Source: JBHGBM01 sp041946965
GTDB taxonomy: Bacteria; Acidobacteriota; Terriglobia; Bryobacterales; Bryobacteraceae
Direction: 5' to 3'
DNA: 64,000 bases
NCBI GenBank assembly: GCA_041946965.1
Contig: JBHGBM010000001.1
Coordinates: forward strand, 75,780-139,779
Part shown: positions 1 through 8,627 of the stretch, piece by piece
Layout: each line of letters starts with the position of its first letter
Position numbering within the stretch: the stretch's first letter is position 1
The notes under the pieces: model-generated
Seen by the model: only the letters and a program-made list of their open reading frames with translations
Database searches by the model: none
What the model was told of the DNA's origin: nothing
Position numbers and translations under genes: made by a program

Positions 1-732
1 CTGGAATGGCTCGAGCGCCATCGGCCCGACATCATGTGCCTCCAGGAAACCAAGGTGCGGGATTCCGAGTTTCCCGAAACCGCGCTCCGCGACGCCGGCT
101 ACCACCCCACGTTCCGCGGAATGAAGGGCTACAACGGCGTTGCCACCCTCACCCTCACACCGCCTGAGTCGGTCGTCTACGGTCTCGCCGAAGGCCCCGA
201 TAATGAGGACGTCCGCGTGCTCGAAACCGCGGCCGGCGGCATCACGATCGTCAACACCTACGTGCCCCAGGGGTACAAGGTCGGCGCCGGGAAGTACCTC
301 TACAAGCTCGAATGGTTCTCGCGCATCCGCGCCTGCTTTGAGAAACGGCTGAGTCCGGCAGCGCACATCGTCTGGACCGGCGACATGAACGTCGCGCCGG
401 AACCCATCGATGTCTATCACCCCGACCGCCGCGTGAACGACCCCGGCTTCCATATCGACGCCCGCAACGCCTACCGCCGCGCCGTCGAGTGGGGCTTCGT
501 CGACGTGTTCCGGATGCTGCATCCGGACCGGGTCCAGTACACTTACTGGGACTATTTCCGCAACGCGCTGGAAAACAACCGTGGCTGGCGCATCGACCAC
601 ATCCTGGCGACCCGCCCCCTCGCCGCCCTCTGTACGCAGTGCGAAGTCGATATGGAACCCAGACGCGCCCCCGGCGCCTCGGACCACGCCGTCATCTGGG
701 CGGAGTTTGACACCGCCTCGCTACGGTTGTAG
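1..732 (+). CDS. xth: Exodeoxyribonuclease III, 3' portion (5' end outside window)
   Basis: Mg-dependent AP endonuclease / 3'-5' exonuclease of the EEP family, a base-excision repair enzyme of the cytoplasm. The frame is open from base 1, so the start lies upstream of the window. Visible motifs match XthA: LQETKV carrying the metal-binding Glu near the left edge, GDMNVAP around base 381, NRGWRIDH around base 577 and the terminal SDHAVIW with the catalytic Asp-His pair around base 679. About 243 residues are present out of a usual 260-270, so only the first 25 or so are missing. It converges on the AAA ATPase gene, 53 bases downstream. Family assignment is secure; only the N-terminus is unknown. 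Confidence 0.93.
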   Translation: MEWLERHRPDIMCLQETKVRDSEFPETALRDAGYHPTFRGMKGYNGVATLTLTPPESVVYGLAEGPDNEDVRVLETAAGGITIVNTYVPQGYKVGAGKYLYKLEWFSRIRACFEKRLSPAAHIVWTGDMNVAPEPIDVYHPDRRVNDPGFHIDARNAYRRAVEWGFVDVFRMLHPDRVQYTYWDYFRNALENNRGWRIDHILATRPLAALCTQCEVDMEPRRAPGASDHAVIWAEFDTASLRL

Positions 733-785
733 CCTCTGCCGCTAAAGCGCTCTACATTGTAAAAGAGGCCGCGAAACGCGATCTT

Positions 786-2279
786 CTAACGCGCCGTGTC
801 CGGCGAGGCCCGGACGGCGCGCTCGAAGGCCCAGTCGCGGATGTGGCTGATTTGCTCCTTCATGGTGCGGGAGAGCGGCACGGTCCTCGCCGCGATGGTG
901 ATGAGATCGCGGTCGGTCACCTGGCGGTCTTCCAGGCGCGCCTTGGTGATGCCGGAAACCACGCATTGCTCGATCTCGGCGCCGGTCCAGCCGTTGGTGA
1001 ACTGCATCAGCTCCCGGTAGTCGAAGCCGGCGTCATCCACCTTGCGCCGCTTCAGGTGAATGCGGAAGATCTCGACCCGCTCCTCCGGTGAAGGCAGATC
1101 GACGAAAAAGACTTCATCGAAACGCCCTTTACGGATCATCTCCGCGGGAAGCAGGTCGATGCGGTTGGCGGTGGCGGCCACGAACAGCCCGCCGGCTTTT
1201 TCCTGCATCCAGGTCAGGAAGAAGGCGAACATCCTGCCTTGTTCGCCGGTGGAGGCGGCGGAGGTGATGCCCATTTCGATCTCGTCGAACCAAAGCACGG
1301 CCGGCGCCATTTCCTCCATCATCTTGCAGGCGGCGACGAAGGCGCCCTCAGGCTTCCCGTGGCGTCCGGAAAAGATTTCGATCATGTCGATGCGGTACAG
1401 CGGAAGCTGAAAACAGGAAGCGATGGCCTTGACGCACGCGCTCTTGCCGCATCCCGGGATGCCCATGAGAAGCACGCCCTTGGGCACGATCTCCTCGCTC
1501 AGGCTTTCGCGCATCTGAAACAGCTTGCGGCGCTCCAACAGCCACCCTTTCAGAGTTTCCAGACCGCCGATGTCCGCCATTCCTTTGCCGTCGGAAATGC
1601 ACTCCACGTAGCCGGTGCGGGCGATCAGCAACTGCTTCTCGGCGACCAGCGCGGGGATGGCGTCCGGCCCCAGCGGACCCGCGGCGCGGGCGCGCCGCAC
1701 GGCGTAGCGGGCCTCATCGAGCGTGAGCCCGCGCAGCGCCGGGACCATCCGCTCCAGGGCCGCCTCGCCGGCGTCGCCCGCTTCGCGCCGCAGGAAATCG
1801 AGCAACTCCACGTGATCCGGCGGCCGGAGTTCCAGGAACATGACGCTGCGTTCGAGCTCGTCCGGAATGAACTGCACCGGCGAGGTGATGACCACGAGCT
1901 TCCCTTGGTCCAGGCACGTGGTGTAGAAATCGCGCAGGCGGCGTACGATCTCGGGATCGTCGCGCAGCGGCTGATGGAAGTCCTCGAGATGAAAAATGGC
2001 GGCGCCCCGGTACGCGATGATGAAATCGAGCGCTTTGCGCGGGTCGCACGTGCCCGCCTCGGGCTCTCCTTCATCGGTCCGGATGCCCTCGGTCACGCTC
2101 CAGGTCCACACGGGCACGGGCGTTCCGGGAATGAGGGATTTCGCCAGATCGCGCAGCACCAGCGCCACCCGCTGCTCTTCCGAAGTACGGATATACGTGA
2201 GCGGACGGCCGGACTCGAACACGTCGCGGATCATCTTCGCCGCGCGGCTTTCGGCAGACGGTTGCTTTACGGGCGCCAT
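786..2279 (-). CDS. Ycf46-like AAA family ATPase
   Basis: Single AAA+ ATPase module preceded by a domain of about 240 residues, the layout of cyanobacterial/plastid Ycf46-like proteins; the substrate is unknown. Seen in the sequence: Walker A GIPGCGKS at about residues 273-280, Walker B LWFDEIE at about 329-335, sensor-1 region AATANR at about 368 and the RKGRFDE arginine-finger segment at about 383. I chose the ATG at 2279 because a GAGAGG ribosome site lies 8 bases before it; an in-frame GTG at 2288 would add three residues. 497 aa. The start codon overlaps that of a small gene on the opposite strand. A cytoplasmic regulatory or remodelling role is inference from the family only. Confidence 0.85.
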   Translation of the reverse strand: MAPVKQPSAESRAAKMIRDVFESGRPLTYIRTSEEQRVALVLRDLAKSLIPGTPVPVWTWSVTEGIRTDEGEPEAGTCDPRKALDFIIAYRGAAIFHLEDFHQPLRDDPEIVRRLRDFYTTCLDQGKLVVITSPVQFIPDELERSVMFLELRPPDHVELLDFLRREAGDAGEAALERMVPALRGLTLDEARYAVRRARAAGPLGPDAIPALVAEKQLLIARTGYVECISDGKGMADIGGLETLKGWLLERRKLFQMRESLSEEIVPKGVLLMGIPGCGKSACVKAIASCFQLPLYRIDMIEIFSGRHGKPEGAFVAACKMMEEMAPAVLWFDEIEMGITSAASTGEQGRMFAFFLTWMQEKAGGLFVAATANRIDLLPAEMIRKGRFDEVFFVDLPSPEERVEIFRIHLKRRKVDDAGFDYRELMQFTNGWTGAEIEQCVVSGITKARLEDRQVTDRDLITIAARTVPLSRTMKEQISHIRDWAFERAVRASPDTAR

Positions 2280-2586
2280 GAGGTTCACCTCTCATTATCG
2301 CGAACAACGATGCTTCAATCCCCTCGCACATGCGATTCGTCATGACCGCGGCCGGCCCTGGTGCAAGGGCCACCTGATCACGGTAGACTGGCGCGACATC
2401 GAGCGCGCCAACGGCCGCTTCGACTGGCGCATGCTGGATGCCCGCTATGAAGTAGACGTGCGCGTGGTCTATCTGGACGAAGGCCGCGGCAAGTGGGCGA
2501 TCGAGTACGACGCCGTCTCCGGCCCGCGGAAGACCGCGCTGGAGGTCCGCCAGACCGGAGACCGCAAGGGGAACTGGGGCGAGTAG
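2278..2586 (+). CDS. Small hypothetical protein (102 aa)
   Basis: A short frame on the plus strand whose ATG shares two bases with the start codon of the divergent AAA ATPase gene. The product is basic at the N-terminus and has a regular charged alternating pattern in the second half (for example WRDIERANGRFDW, then YDAVSGPRKTALEV), with G/C third positions typical of this genome. No Shine-Dalgarno sequence is evident, because the upstream bases are AAA-gene coding sequence. I recognise no family. It could be a short cytoplasmic protein expressed from inside the AAA gene, or its true start could be an unusual codon further in. Confidence 0.5.
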   Translation: MRFTSHYREQRCFNPLAHAIRHDRGRPWCKGHLITVDWRDIERANGRFDWRMLDARYEVDVRVVYLDEGRGKWAIEYDAVSGPRKTALEVRQTGDRKGNWGE

Positions 2587-2738
2587 CGCGCAAGCTTTGC
2601 GTGCGCTTGCCGCCCCGCGCGCGGCTTTTGCGCGGCGCGAGGCCCTTCTTTAGACGTAAGTATCCTGTTTTCAGCTAGCTAGCGTTTGGCCTCTGTGCTG
2701 CCTTGAGAGGGATCGCAGATCACAAGGAGACCCTCTCA

Positions 2739-3500
2739 ATGAAACGCTTTCTGATTGCAGTACCCGCTATCGCTTTGATCTTCGCCGCGCAGGCCGCGGC
2801 GCAAGGCCCGTTCGGCCGGGGTGGACAGCAGGGAGCCGGCGTTCGCGCCTCCTCCCTGGACATGACCAAGGTCCAGACCATTGCCGGCAAGGTAGGCGCC
2901 ATCGATATCAGTCTCGGCGCCCAGTACCCGACTTTCACCGTCGGCGCCGTCACCATTAAGGCCGCGCCGGTGTGGTTCTTGCTCGACAACGACTTCGAAC
3001 TCAAGGCGGGAGACGCCGTCAGCGTGTCGGCCGCGCCTTCCACCGTTGCGAACGATTCATACCTCTACGCCATCCAGATCACCAACACCGCGACGGGGGC
3101 GAAGATCGTGCTGCGCGACAACAACGGTTTGCCGCTGTGGAGCGGTCCCGGCGCCGGCCGCGGGAACCCTGATGCGATCCGCGATGGCACGTGCGCTGGC
3201 TGCGTGGACGCCGCCACCATCGCCACCATTGCCGGCACGGTCGAGAAGGTGGTCATGGGCTACGGCATCCAGATGCCCTCTCTGGTGGTGAAGGGCGCCG
3301 ACGGCAAGCTGATCACGATGAAGATCGGACCGGAGCGCACCCTGCTCCAAGCCGATTTCGAACTGAAGGCGGGCGATCGCGTGACCGCCAGGTACGCCTA
3401 CGCCACCTGCTCTGAGGAGTACGTGGCCCTGCAACTGACGAACGCCTCGGGTGTGGTTGTCACCCTGCGCAACGACGACGGCACCCCGGCCTGGAACTAA
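2739..3500 (+). CDS. Secreted protein with two tandem homologous domains (DUF5666-like)
   Basis: 253-aa exported protein; function unknown. Residues 1-22 are a signal peptide ending AQAAAQ. Two halves are clear duplicates: residues about 45-134 and 161-252 each follow the pattern IAGxV, then a beta-rich stretch, then DFELKAGDxV, then QxTN, then a VLR/TLR-N-D-x-G-x-P-x-W ending. The linker carries two cysteines in DGTCAGC (about 149-155), a possible metal or redox site. The repeat resembles small OB-fold-like periplasmic domains of the DUF5666 type, a weak assignment. I chose the ATG at 2739, preceded by AAGGAGA, over an in-frame ATG at 2703 that would spoil the signal peptide. It leads a four-gene unit with an outer-membrane receptor and a polyferredoxin. 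Confidence 0.8.
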   Translation: MKRFLIAVPAIALIFAAQAAAQGPFGRGGQQGAGVRASSLDMTKVQTIAGKVGAIDISLGAQYPTFTVGAVTIKAAPVWFLLDNDFELKAGDAVSVSAAPSTVANDSYLYAIQITNTATGAKIVLRDNNGLPLWSGPGAGRGNPDAIRDGTCAGCVDAATIATIAGTVEKVVMGYGIQMPSLVVKGADGKLITMKIGPERTLLQADFELKAGDRVTARYAYATCSEEYVALQLTNASGVVVTLRNDDGTPAWN

Positions 3501-3511
3501 GGAGATAGACC

Positions 3512-3826
3512 ATGAAGACGACACTTCTCACTCTGGCGGCCGGCATGCTGGTGTTCACTCTCACAGCTTTCGGCCAGAACGCGCAACCGCAAACCAATGC
3601 GCGTCCCAACGCTCCCCATGCCTGGGGCGACAAGAACAAGGACGGCATCTGCGATGTGACCGGGAAACCGGTCGGGCAGGGCCGGGCTCAGGCCGGCGCC
3701 GGGCGGATGGGCCGGATGGGACGGCGCGGCCGCGGCCAGATGCGCGGCGGCATGTGCAACTGCTGCATGCAGAGCCAGGCGGCGGCGCCCGCGCCCGCAC
3801 CCGCGCCGCCCGCGGCCAAGAAGTAG
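3512..3826 (+). CDS. Small exported EF-hand-like, Cys/Met/Arg-rich protein
   Basis: 104 aa beginning with a signal peptide (MKTTLLTLAAGMLVFTLTAFGQ would be cut near residue 22). The mature part carries one calcium-loop-like element, D-K-N-K-D-G-I-C-D at about residues 39-47. A Gly/Arg/Met tract follows, then a cysteine cluster CNCC near residue 83, and a low-complexity Ala/Pro tail. No named family is recognised. The gene begins 11 bases after the preceding secreted protein, with AAGGAGAT as ribosome site. A role as a periplasmic metal-binding accessory of the receptor/polyferredoxin operon is inference from the Asp loop, the Cys cluster and context. Confidence 0.75.
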   Translation: MKTTLLTLAAGMLVFTLTAFGQNAQPQTNARPNAPHAWGDKNKDGICDVTGKPVGQGRAQAGAGRMGRMGRRGRGQMRGGMCNCCMQSQAAAPAPAPAPPAAKK

Positions 3827-3838
3827 GAGAACGACGCT

Positions 3839-3864
3839 GCCGGGCGGCGGTTTAGCCGCCCGGC
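3839..3864 (+). promoter_or_regulatory. Perfect 10-bp stem-loop between operon genes
   Basis: GCCGGGCGGC and its exact reverse complement GCCGCCCGGC are separated by a 6-base loop (3849-3854). The hairpin sits 12 bases after the small Cys-rich gene and about 20 bases before the TTG start of the receptor gene. No U-tract follows, so a classical intrinsic terminator is unlikely. An mRNA-processing or partial-attenuation element that lowers receptor expression is plausible inference. Confidence 0.5.
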
Positions 3865-3885
3865 GGCAGGCGCCCGGAGGCTGTC

Positions 3886-6800
3886 TTGAACTATCGATTT
3901 CTCAACGGATGCACGGTTCTGGCCCTCATATTGGCCCCGGCGCGAGCTGACGAGGGCAGGAGATTCAGCGGCGTGGTGCTCGACGAAAACCTGCGCCCGG
4001 TCCGCGGCGCCGCCGTGCTGGTGACCCGCGAGGGCACGGGCTACCGCCGCACCGCCGAGAGCGGCGGCGACGGCCGGTTCTCGATCCAGCCCGCGCCCGC
4101 CGCACAGCTCCGGGTTTCCGTTACCAGCCCCGGGTACGCACGTTCGGAACAGACGCTGGACCTCAAGGAGAAACCGTCCGCCGAGCTCACTATCCGCCTC
4201 ACCCGCAATGCGGAAGGCGCGGAAACCGAAGTGGGCCAGGAAATCGACGGCCACAAGATCGAAGGCATGCCGCTCGGCGACCGCCGCTCCATGAACATGA
4301 TCGGCATCACGGGCGCTACCGTGTTCGTGAACTACGAAAGCGGGCAGAAGCCGAACTTCAGCCTGGCGGGCGGGCGTTCGCAAAGCCAGATGTTCACGCT
4401 TGACGGCGGCAACGGCCAGAGCATGCGGCTGGGCGGCGCGCAGATCGACTCCGACCCGCCCATCGAGGCCCTCCGCGACGTGAAGGTGGTCTCCAACGGG
4501 TACTCGGCCGAGCACGGCGGCTCCGCCGGAGGCATCGTGATGACCAGGACCAAGGCCGGGACCAACGGCTTCCGCGGCAGCCTCTTCGAGTTCCTGCGGA
4601 ACGACAAGCTGGATGCCGCCGACTTCTTCGCGCCCACCTCGGGCAACGAAAAGATCAAGGCGCCACTGCGGTACAACGTCTTTGGCGGAACCCTCGGCGG
4701 TCCGGTGAAAAGGGACAGGGCCTGGTTCTTCTTCTCCTACGAAGGTTCGCGGCGGCAGGAAGGCAACGCCCGCACTCTCACGGTGCCCACCGCGGCCGAA
4801 CGTACGGGCGATTTCTCCGCCACGCTGAACCAGCAGGGTAAGGCCATCAGCATCTTCGATCCTGCCAGCACCCGGCTGAGCGGAGGCCGCTACGTGCGCG
4901 ATGCCTTTCCCGGCGGCGTGATCCCCGCCGGCCGCATCGATCCGGTGGCCGCTCGGGTGGCCGTGCTCTACCCGCTCCCGAATGCCGGCGCGAACGAGTT
5001 CCGCGCCAATTCCAGCCGCGAATTCACGCGCGATCACTACACCGGCAGGCTGGATTACGCATTGAGCGTCCGGGACCGCCTGATGGGCCGCTACATGTTC
5101 GACCGCAACGACCAGCTTGCGGGCAGCATATTTCCCGAACCCGCCGCCGAAACCCAGGTGGATACGTTGGGCCGCCAGCACAACGTGTTCACGTCCTGGA
5201 CGCGCTCGTTTTCGGCTGCGCTGCTCAACGACGCGCGCTTCACGTACTCCAGAAAGACCACGCACCAGTTGAGTAAGGGCGTGGGCGGCTCGTGGCCCGA
5301 ACAGTTGGGACTGCGCGGTGTTCCGCAAACAGCCTTCCCCCGTTTTCAGGCCAGTGGCTACTCGCCGCTCGGCGCCAACAACCAGGAGCGGCGGCAATTC
5401 CCCATCGAACAGTGGCAGGCGCTGGAGAGTCTCTCGTGGGTACGCGGGCGGCACGCGCTGAAGTCCGGTTTCGAGTTTCGCCCCTCACACAACGTCGAGA
5501 CCAACCTGCAACTCGCCTCCGGCAGCTTCGTGTTCGGCCCGCAGGGCAGCGGGATGCCGGGACAGGCGGGCGGCGGCAACAGTGTCGCCAGCCTGCTGCT
5601 CGGCTTTCCCAATTCCTTCACGGAACGGCTGACCGAAACGCTCGACCGCTCCAGCCGGTATGCGGCCGCTTTCCTTCAGGACAACTGGTCCGCCCGCGGA
5701 AACCTGAGCTTCAACGTGGGCCTGCGCTGGGAAGTGGACACCCCCATGAGGGACGCCAACAATCGCATCAACGGCTTCGATCCCGCGGCCGTGAACCCCG
5801 TCTCGGGCACTCCCGGCGTGGTGCGATTCGCCGGTGTGGACGGGTGGCCCGCGCAGCCCTACCGGGCGGACTGGAACAACTTCGGGCCGCGCGTGGGTTT
5901 TGCGTGGCAGCCGTTCGGGAAACTGGTGGTGCGCGGCGGCTACGGCGTGTTCATCGCGCACCCGTTCGATCATGCGGCCACCTCCTCGGCATCGCTCGGC
6001 TACGAGCTGTCGGCCAAACTGGTGACTCCCGATAACGGCATCACCGCGCCTTTCTACCTGCGGGACGGCGTACCGGCGTTAAGCCTCGAGCGGCCTGGCC
6101 TGGATGCCGGATTCGGCGCCGCCACGCCGGGGCAGGCGCCCGCCACGGCCGTCACGTTCTTCGAATGGGGCCGCCGCTCGGGATACGCGCACCAGATGCA
6201 CCTGGGGGTGCAGCGGGCGCTTCCTGGAGATGTCACGTTTGAGTTCGGCTACGTGGGGAACCTCGCGCGCAAGCTGGCCTCGGCGAGCATGTCCATCAAC
6301 CAGGTCCGTCCCGAACTTCTGGGTCCGTCGGCGTCGCAGTCCACCCGGCCGTACCCACAGTTCAGCGACGTGCAGGTGCTGTTGCCGTCCCTGGGTGTTT
6401 CCGGCTATCACGCCGGTCTGGCGCGGGTGCAGAAGCGCATGTCGCACGGCCTGGAGTTCCTGGCGACCTACACATGGTCCAAGTTCCTCACCAACGTTAG
6501 TGAGGGCGGCCAGGGCGCCGACGGCGGGGGGTACTCCGACTTCTACAACCGGCGTGCGGACTGGGGCCCCTCGGACAACGACATACGCCACCGGTGCACC
6601 TTCAGCTCCATCTGGGAGTTGCCGTTCCGCCGGGGACCCCTGGTAAGCGGATGGTCGGCTGGTTCGGTGGTCACCGTGCAGTCCGGCGCGCCGTTCACCG
6701 TGAACACTCTGGTGAATACGACCAATTCTTTCTCAGCCGGACAACTGCGCGCCGATATCCTGCGCGACCCGAACCTGGAGAACAAGACTCTCGCACAGTG

Positions 6801-7083
6801 GTTTGACACCGGCGCCTTCGCCCAGCCCGCGCCGTACCTCTTCGGCAACCAGGGTGTGAACCTGGTGCGCGGCGACGGCCTGGTGAACTTCGATTTCTCG
6901 ATTCTTCGCACCTTTTCCGCCGGAGAACGGCTCCGCATACAGTTCCGCGGCGAACTTTTCAACGCCTTCAATCACCCGAATTTCGGACAACCAGGCCATG
7001 TGCTCGGAAACCCGGACTTCGGCGTGATTGAGAGCGCCGGGCCGGCGCGCCGCGTGCAGCTTGGCCTCCGGCTGACTTTCTAG
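3886..7083 (+). CDS. Oar-like TonB-dependent outer-membrane receptor (1)
   Basis: 1065-aa outer-membrane beta-barrel receptor that would take energy from TonB to import a large ligand. Domains in order: signal peptide (about 1-21), carboxypeptidase-regulatory Ig-like domain (about 25-105, with FSGVVLDENLRPVRGAAV), plug domain (about 110-230, with LDGGNGQ and EHGGSAGG motifs), then a long barrel ending in LRLTF, the aromatic C-terminal signature of outer-membrane proteins. The start is TTG at 3886 with CGGAGG 5 bases upstream. It is most like the receptor at 40218-43514 (shared plug pattern and the FFAPT segment). The neighbours are two small exported proteins and a membrane polyferredoxin, not glycan enzymes, so the cargo may be a metal complex or redox-active compound. 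That is inference. Confidence 0.9.
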   Translation: MNYRFLNGCTVLALILAPARADEGRRFSGVVLDENLRPVRGAAVLVTREGTGYRRTAESGGDGRFSIQPAPAAQLRVSVTSPGYARSEQTLDLKEKPSAELTIRLTRNAEGAETEVGQEIDGHKIEGMPLGDRRSMNMIGITGATVFVNYESGQKPNFSLAGGRSQSQMFTLDGGNGQSMRLGGAQIDSDPPIEALRDVKVVSNGYSAEHGGSAGGIVMTRTKAGTNGFRGSLFEFLRNDKLDAADFFAPTSGNEKIKAPLRYNVFGGTLGGPVKRDRAWFFFSYEGSRRQEGNARTLTVPTAAERTGDFSATLNQQGKAISIFDPASTRLSGGRYVRDAFPGGVIPAGRIDPVAARVAVLYPLPNAGANEFRANSSREFTRDHYTGRLDYALSVRDRLMGRYMFDRNDQLAGSIFPEPAAETQVDTLGRQHNVFTSWTRSFSAALLNDARFTYSRKTTHQLSKGVGGSWPEQLGLRGVPQTAFPRFQASGYSPLGANNQERRQFPIEQWQALESLSWVRGRHALKSGFEFRPSHNVETNLQLASGSFVFGPQGSGMPGQAGGGNSVASLLLGFPNSFTERLTETLDRSSRYAAAFLQDNWSARGNLSFNVGLRWEVDTPMRDANNRINGFDPAAVNPVSGTPGVVRFAGVDGWPAQPYRADWNNFGPRVGFAWQPFGKLVVRGGYGVFIAHPFDHAATSSASLGYELSAKLVTPDNGITAPFYLRDGVPALSLERPGLDAGFGAATPGQAPATAVTFFEWGRRSGYAHQMHLGVQRALPGDVTFEFGYVGNLARKLASASMSINQVRPELLGPSASQSTRPYPQFSDVQVLLPSLGVSGYHAGLARVQKRMSHGLEFLATYTWSKFLTNVSEGGQGADGGGYSDFYNRRADWGPSDNDIRHRCTFSSIWELPFRRGPLVSGWSAGSVVTVQSGAPFTVNTLVNTTNSFSAGQLRADILRDPNLENKTLAQWFDTGAFAQPAPYLFGNQGVNLVRGDGLVNFDFSILRTFSAGERLRIQFRGELFNAFNHPNFGQPGHVLGNPDFGVIESAGPARRVQLGLRLTF

Positions 7084-7112
7084 ACCGGAAAAAAGACAAA
7101 AAGGAATCTGCC

Positions 7113-8588
7113 ATGTCCACTCCCGCTCTGACGAATATCGTTCTTAATTCGAAGAAGAAAAAGGCCTGGTACCGCTCCGCAAAAGTGTGGCGGCATGGCG
7201 TCATGTTGTTCTTCTTTTTGTTTCTTCTGCACGTGGCCTACGACCACCAGGTGAAAGGCGGCGGACCACGCGGCACGCCGTCGGTGGAGGCCTACTGCCC
7301 CTTCGGCGGCCTGGAAAGCCTGTACCAGTTCCTGACCACGGGCGGGTTCATTCGCCGCATCGAACCCTCGGCCATGGTCATGTTCGCCGCGCTGTTGCTG
7401 CTGACCCTGATCGCCAGCCGCGGGTTCTGCGGGTGGATTTGCCCGTTCGGCTCCGTGCAGGAGTGGCTCGGGCTGCTTGGGAAGAAGATTTTCAAGAAGA
7501 AATTCAACCCCACCGGCAAGTTGGACCGGGCGCTGCGCTACTTCAAGTACGTGTTGCTCGTGGTCATCATAGGTTTCACGTGGAACCTGGGTGCGCTCGT
7601 GTTTCGCAACTACGATCCGTTCCTGGCGTTCTTCCACCTGGGCAAAGGCATTGACGAGCTGCCCTGGGCATACGCCGCCCTCGGCGTGGTGCTGCTCGGC
7701 TCGCTCTACATCGAGCGGTTCTTCTGCAAGTACGCGTGCCCGCTCGGCGCCGTGCTGGGGATCCTGGGCAAGGTGGGGTTGACCAAAGTCCACCGCGAGC
7801 CGGACGGCTGCAAGAGCTGCAATATCTGCCAGAAGAAGTGCCACGCCCATATCGACTTTCTTTCCGTCACCACGATTCGGGATTCGGAGTGCAACCACTG
7901 CATGGATTGCGTGGTGGACTGCCCCAAGCCGAACGTGCTGACGCTGCGCGGGCCGCGGTGGAAGTTCTCGCACCCCGTTTACGCCGGAATGCTGGTGGCC
8001 GGGCTATTGGGCCTGATTGGGGCCAGCCAGCTCGCGGGCAAGTGGCAGACCAAGCCCGCCATGGTTTCCTTTACGGATTCGAAGGGGAAGCTGGAAGCGG
8101 AGAACATCCGCGGCTGGATGACGTTGCAGGAGATCAGCGGCGGCTACGGCATCCCGCTGGATCGGCTCTACCGCGAGGCCGGCATTCCCGCGCAGGTGGC
8201 GCCCACGACCGCCATGAATCGCATCGGCAGCACGTACAACCTGAAGTTCGAGCCGGAAAAGATCCGCGAGGTAGTGTCCGGGTACGTGCAGGGCAAGCCC
8301 GCCAGGCAGGCCGGCGCCCTTCCGCCCCCGGCCGCGAAGAAGACCGCGGCGGCCGCCAAAAAGCAGGATCATGCGCCGGGCGAGGAAGAGCCCGAAGTGA
8401 AAGGTTTCATGACGCTGAACGAGGTCGCGTTGAAAACCGGCGTGCCGAAGGAATACATTCTGAAGGCGCTCGGCATCACGGCGAAGGTCGATCCGCGCAC
8501 CCCGCTGCGCGAGTGGATGCACGAACACGACAAATCCGTTCAGGACGTCCGCGATGCGGTGAAACAGTATCGCGCCGGAAAGAAGTGA
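7113..8588 (+). CDS. NapH/NosR-type membrane 4Fe-4S polyferredoxin with C-terminal tandem repeat
   Basis: 491-aa inner-membrane electron carrier. About five hydrophobic segments (near 26-44, 86-102, 144-166, 184-202, 288-306) flank the CPFG-type motifs of the NapH/NosR family: YCPFG at 61, GFCGWICPFG at 105-113 and CKYACPLG at 205-212. Two 4Fe-4S sites follow, Cys 233/236/239/243 and 260/263/266/270. After the last helix come two related units of about 60 residues (332-392 and 429-487), each opening with G-W/F-M-T-L and containing G-I/V-P, joined by an Ala/Lys linker. It lies 29 bases after the receptor gene, with AAAAGGAA as ribosome site. Family members pass quinol electrons toward periplasmic enzymes. 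A role in reducing a substrate imported by the adjacent receptor is inference. Confidence 0.88.
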   Translation: MSTPALTNIVLNSKKKKAWYRSAKVWRHGVMLFFFLFLLHVAYDHQVKGGGPRGTPSVEAYCPFGGLESLYQFLTTGGFIRRIEPSAMVMFAALLLLTLIASRGFCGWICPFGSVQEWLGLLGKKIFKKKFNPTGKLDRALRYFKYVLLVVIIGFTWNLGALVFRNYDPFLAFFHLGKGIDELPWAYAALGVVLLGSLYIERFFCKYACPLGAVLGILGKVGLTKVHREPDGCKSCNICQKKCHAHIDFLSVTTIRDSECNHCMDCVVDCPKPNVLTLRGPRWKFSHPVYAGMLVAGLLGLIGASQLAGKWQTKPAMVSFTDSKGKLEAENIRGWMTLQEISGGYGIPLDRLYREAGIPAQVAPTTAMNRIGSTYNLKFEPEKIREVVSGYVQGKPARQAGALPPPAAKKTAAAAKKQDHAPGEEEPEVKGFMTLNEVALKTGVPKEYILKALGITAKVDPRTPLREWMHEHDKSVQDVRDAVKQYRAGKK

Positions 8589-8627
8589 GCGGGGCCGAGT
8601 CCTTTTGCGGCGCGCGAAACGGCCAGG

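Noticed and set aside
3688..5454. 588-codon minus-strand frame under receptor 1
   Set aside because: Antisense shadow with biased composition; the plus strand encodes a complete receptor.
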